This document shows positions 61,540 through 64,000 of a stretch of DNA of 64,000 nucleotides, in pieces; within the stretch, counting starts at the first letter, position 1, and every line of letters begins with the position of its first letter. This DNA comes from Purshia tridentata (Eukaryota; Streptophyta; Magnoliopsida; Rosales; Rosaceae). Location: assembly GCA_003254885.1 (NCBI GenBank), contig QANT01007790.1:43019-107018 (forward strand), in the 5' to 3' direction. The notes beneath the pieces were generated by a model that saw only the letters and a program-made list of their open reading frames with translations, was not told where the DNA came from and ran no database searches. A program made the translations under genes and the position numbers.

Positions 61540-62490
61540 ATATAAATATATAGTTTGGTTAAGGGCCTAGCCTGCCAATATTATTCCATGATCATCAAAC
61601 CAGTGACTAAAGTAAATTATATTGTAAGGTACATAAATATGATATATAGTTTTGGGTGAAGTGCATGCAATTTGGATCATGCACCATTGCAGCCCCACAT
61701 TGCACATGGAAACCCCCCACATGTGCCACCCATCTTGCATTCAATTCGTTGTATATATTCCACCAAAGTTGATGGAGTAAAAAATCATCATGACACATGG
61801 GGAAGATGACACATGGCGAGTTACTATTTACCAATTAAATATGGTATTTTAATTTATGAATTATAAATAAGTTAACAATATGTACTTTATGCATTATCCA
61901 ATGAAATAAGGGCATAAACGTGGAAGCAAATTATAGTTAAAGGGAATCCCCTTATTTTCTATAACCCACAGTTCCCAAGAAGACAATCATGGAGGAAAAT
62001 CCTAGTGTATAGTTGTGAAATCCCCTGTAAATACCAAATAAAAACCAAAACTAAGATACAGGGAATTCATTTGAACACATTTGAGAGTGTTTGTTTATGC
62101 TGATTCTAATATCGGAGAATTTTTTTTATAAGTAAACTTCATTGGGAGTGTTTTTTTATGCTAATTTTAATATCAGAGAATTTTTTTTTTTGGTAAACCC
62201 CACCCGTCTTCTAGGAAAAGAAGATTTGATGAGTCAAGCTTGGAAGACCAGTCTTGCAATTCGCTCCATATCAGATGTTCAAACTTCAATTCTTATTATT
62301 GTTGACTAAATTGCTCTTTAAAAATTTTTGGGTTCAACAAGCTAGCAAAATTACATCCTAAGTTATCTAGCAAGGTTAGACATATATATGAATATATAGT
62401 TTGGTAAAGGGCCTAGCTAGCCTGCCAATACTATTCCAAGATCATCAAACCAGTGATTAAAGTAAATTATACTTTAAGGTACATAAATAT
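61540..62490 (+). repeat. Remainder of LTR-derived tandem repeat and its copy 2
   Basis: The segment 61540-61640 (ATATAAATATATAGTTTGG, GGGCCTAGCCTGCCAATA, CATCAAACCAGTGA) recurs at 62385-62490, right after LTR-like copy 2 (61850-62385). Removing the 941-bp insertion therefore gives a tandem duplication with a unit of about 800 bp: LTR-like part plus this segment. Confidence 0.7.
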
Positions 62491-62504
62491 ATATATATAT
62501 ATAG

Positions 62505-62580
62505 AGTAAGACTCTATTTTAGAATTTCTATAAACTTCTAACTTATAAGATTCTTTTGTGAGGCCCACACAAGTAAGGTA
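62505..62580. repeat. Truncated arm of a MITE
   Basis: AGAGTAAGACTCTATTTTAG, then TTCTAACTTATAAGATTC and TGTGAGGCCCACACAAGT, resemble the outer arm of the MITE at 62637 at lower identity. It is preceded by a TATATATATATATAG run. Confidence 0.55.
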
Positions 62581-62636
62581 CATTAATATATATACAGTTG
62601 TGTGTGAAGGGGTGAAGTGCCTGTATATATATATAG

Positions 62637-63036
62637 AGCAAGGCTCCATTGTGGGATTCTCACAAATTAGAAATTTATAGGATCCCTCTTGTGGGGCCCA
62701 CATAAGTTGTTTTGTAGCTATCTGAACCATTCATTTTTTACATCTCCATTGATAGATCATTCTTGCAAAAAATTAGCCAAATCGAAAACCATTTGCCTAT
62801 TTAACTTTGACCAAACAAATGGACGGTTTCATAAAAAATATTTGGTTCATCCATTTGTTTGATCTAAGTTAGATAGTCAAATGATTTCCAATTTGGCTAA
62901 TTTTTTGCAAGAATGATCTATCAATAAAGATGTAAAAAATGAACGGTTCGGATCGACATAAAACAACTCGTGTGGGCCTCATAAGGGGGATCCCACAAAC
63001 TTCTAATTTGTGAAAATCCCACAATGGAGCCTTGCT
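62637..63036. mobile_element. 400-bp near-palindromic MITE
   Basis: AGCAAGGCTCC at 62637 is the reverse complement of GGAGCCTTGCT ending at 63036. The arms stay complementary for most of about 185 bp each, for example GTGGGATTCTCACAAATTAG against CTAATTTGTGAAAATCCCAC, and ATAGATCATTCTTGCAAAAA against TTTTTGCAAGAATGATCTAT. TATATATATAG flanks both sides. No protein is encoded. A transcript would fold into a single long hairpin. Confidence 0.85.
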
Positions 63037-64000
63037 GTGTATATATATAGTTCTGGAACTTCAATCATAAGCTGGTTCAGGTGTAAATCATATATGGGAC
63101 TTGATTCATTTCTATTTATTTTTATTTAATTAATGTTGGGGACCAGGGAAGGAAATAATAAAGTATTATCAAAATTCAAAAACTGTGGGCTCAAGAAAGT
63201 GGCTGCATGCTGAAAAAACTGTTCAAATGTCCTATATTTCCTGTTGGCCTTTCTCACACCAAAGCTGTTCATTCTGATTTTCTTCTTTCCCTTTTTTTGT
63301 TTTTTGTTTTTTGTTTTTTTTGTTTAGTAGCCCAATCTGATTATAGTATTGACAAATTAAGTGTAAGCTATGGCTTCTATATTTAGCATTTAGTTATCAC
63401 ACGTGTATATTACTATATATTTCTAGTGAGTTATTTTTGCTTATTTTTTCGTTAATTATAGTATAATTACATAAGCATATTACATATATAACTATATAAG
63501 TATATATGAAAAAACAAAACAAAACAAAACAAAATGAGAAGTTACTATTTTTTTCTAACCTCAGCACTTTCAGGAAATTAATTATTCAATATAATAATTT
63601 TGTTGTCTTTGGTATTCTTGATTTGATTCTGTAAATTAAAAAAGTATTTTAATTCAGGGCCTGCGTAAGCCATTCGTTGTTTTGTAAGTGCACACAGGAT
63701 TTAGTCATGGTAGTTACAACTTACAAGATAAATAAAGGCAAAGACAAATATGTTGTCTCTTTCGCTGTCTCAGTGCAAAATGATGCGTTCATTTGTGACG
63801 TAGTAAATGCAATTTAATATTATGGTGTGGTCAAGGTATTAAATTTCGTTTTTTGGAGTATGGAAATTTTAACAACAATCTATTAATTTTTCGCCGAAAT
63901 TTCCCCGAAATTTCCCCGAAATCACCGAAATTATCGAAATTTCGGCCTCCACCAGATCTGATCTAACCTACAATTACCATTTTACCCTTATGCTTCAAAT
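63037..64000. other. AT-rich spacer with simple repeats
   Basis: It holds a T/G-rich TTTTTTG repeat (about 63290-63325), an AAAAC repeat (about 63509-63534), and at 63888-63950 a run of CGAAATTTCC/CCGAAATT motifs of a type common in plant dispersed repeats. No gene is recognised. Confidence 0.6.

Overview
The window is nuclear DNA of a eudicot plant. The genes have many GT-AG introns and canonical plant splice sites, the spacers are AT-rich, and there are plant transposon remnants. The encoded proteins look most like those of the rose family (the profilin resembles the Prunus/Malus food-allergen profilins), but the species cannot be fixed from the sequence alone. I joined the exons of each gene by hand; wherever a gene is complete the exon phases close into one open frame, which is the main support for the models. 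Exon edges may be off by 1 base.

Layout. 94-7217 (+): 3' part of a glycine-rich, multi-pass membrane protein gene. 8588-9469 (-): organellar GatC. 10167-20066 (-): CABIN1-like TPR protein of the HIRA histone-chaperone complex. 20781-22080 (+): uncharacterised single-pass membrane protein, divergent from CABIN1. 22.5-26.7 kb: accessory stretch with a LINE RNase H fragment between 102-bp direct repeats, two intact oleosin genes, one truncated oleosin pseudogene and a solo LTR. 27140-29734 (+): Aurora kinase. 30459-34111 (-): ATP-dependent phosphofructokinase with a tandemly duplicated promoter. 36695-37792 (+): profilin. 38643-40523 (-): DYW-class PPR protein. 40862-42333 (+): ENOD93-like protein. 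43294-46734 and 53944-58218 (both -): tandem paralogues of a chloroplast YbeY-HAD fusion protein. 46.7-53.9 kb and 58.2-64 kb: gene-poor DNA with SINE-like, LTR-derived and foldback elements.

From memory, the orthologues of the glycine-rich protein, GatC, CABIN1, Aurora 1 and PFK6 lie close together on Arabidopsis chromosome 4 (At4g3282-At4g3292), so the left half looks like a conserved block into which the oleosin cluster was placed.

Most interesting signal: the two YbeY-HAD paralogues carry opposite lesions. The 43-kb copy has lost one of three metal-binding histidines of the YbeY motif and 8 residues upstream of it, but keeps the HAD half. The 53-kb copy keeps the YbeY motif but has lost the ancestral splice acceptor that opens the HAD half. 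This looks like early complementary degeneration (subfunctionalisation). Other notable items are a 220-bp duplication of the PFK promoter that also copied the start codon and so created an upstream ORF, a 941-bp long-inverted-repeat transposon inserted in an LTR-derived repeat, and a 400-bp near-palindromic MITE.
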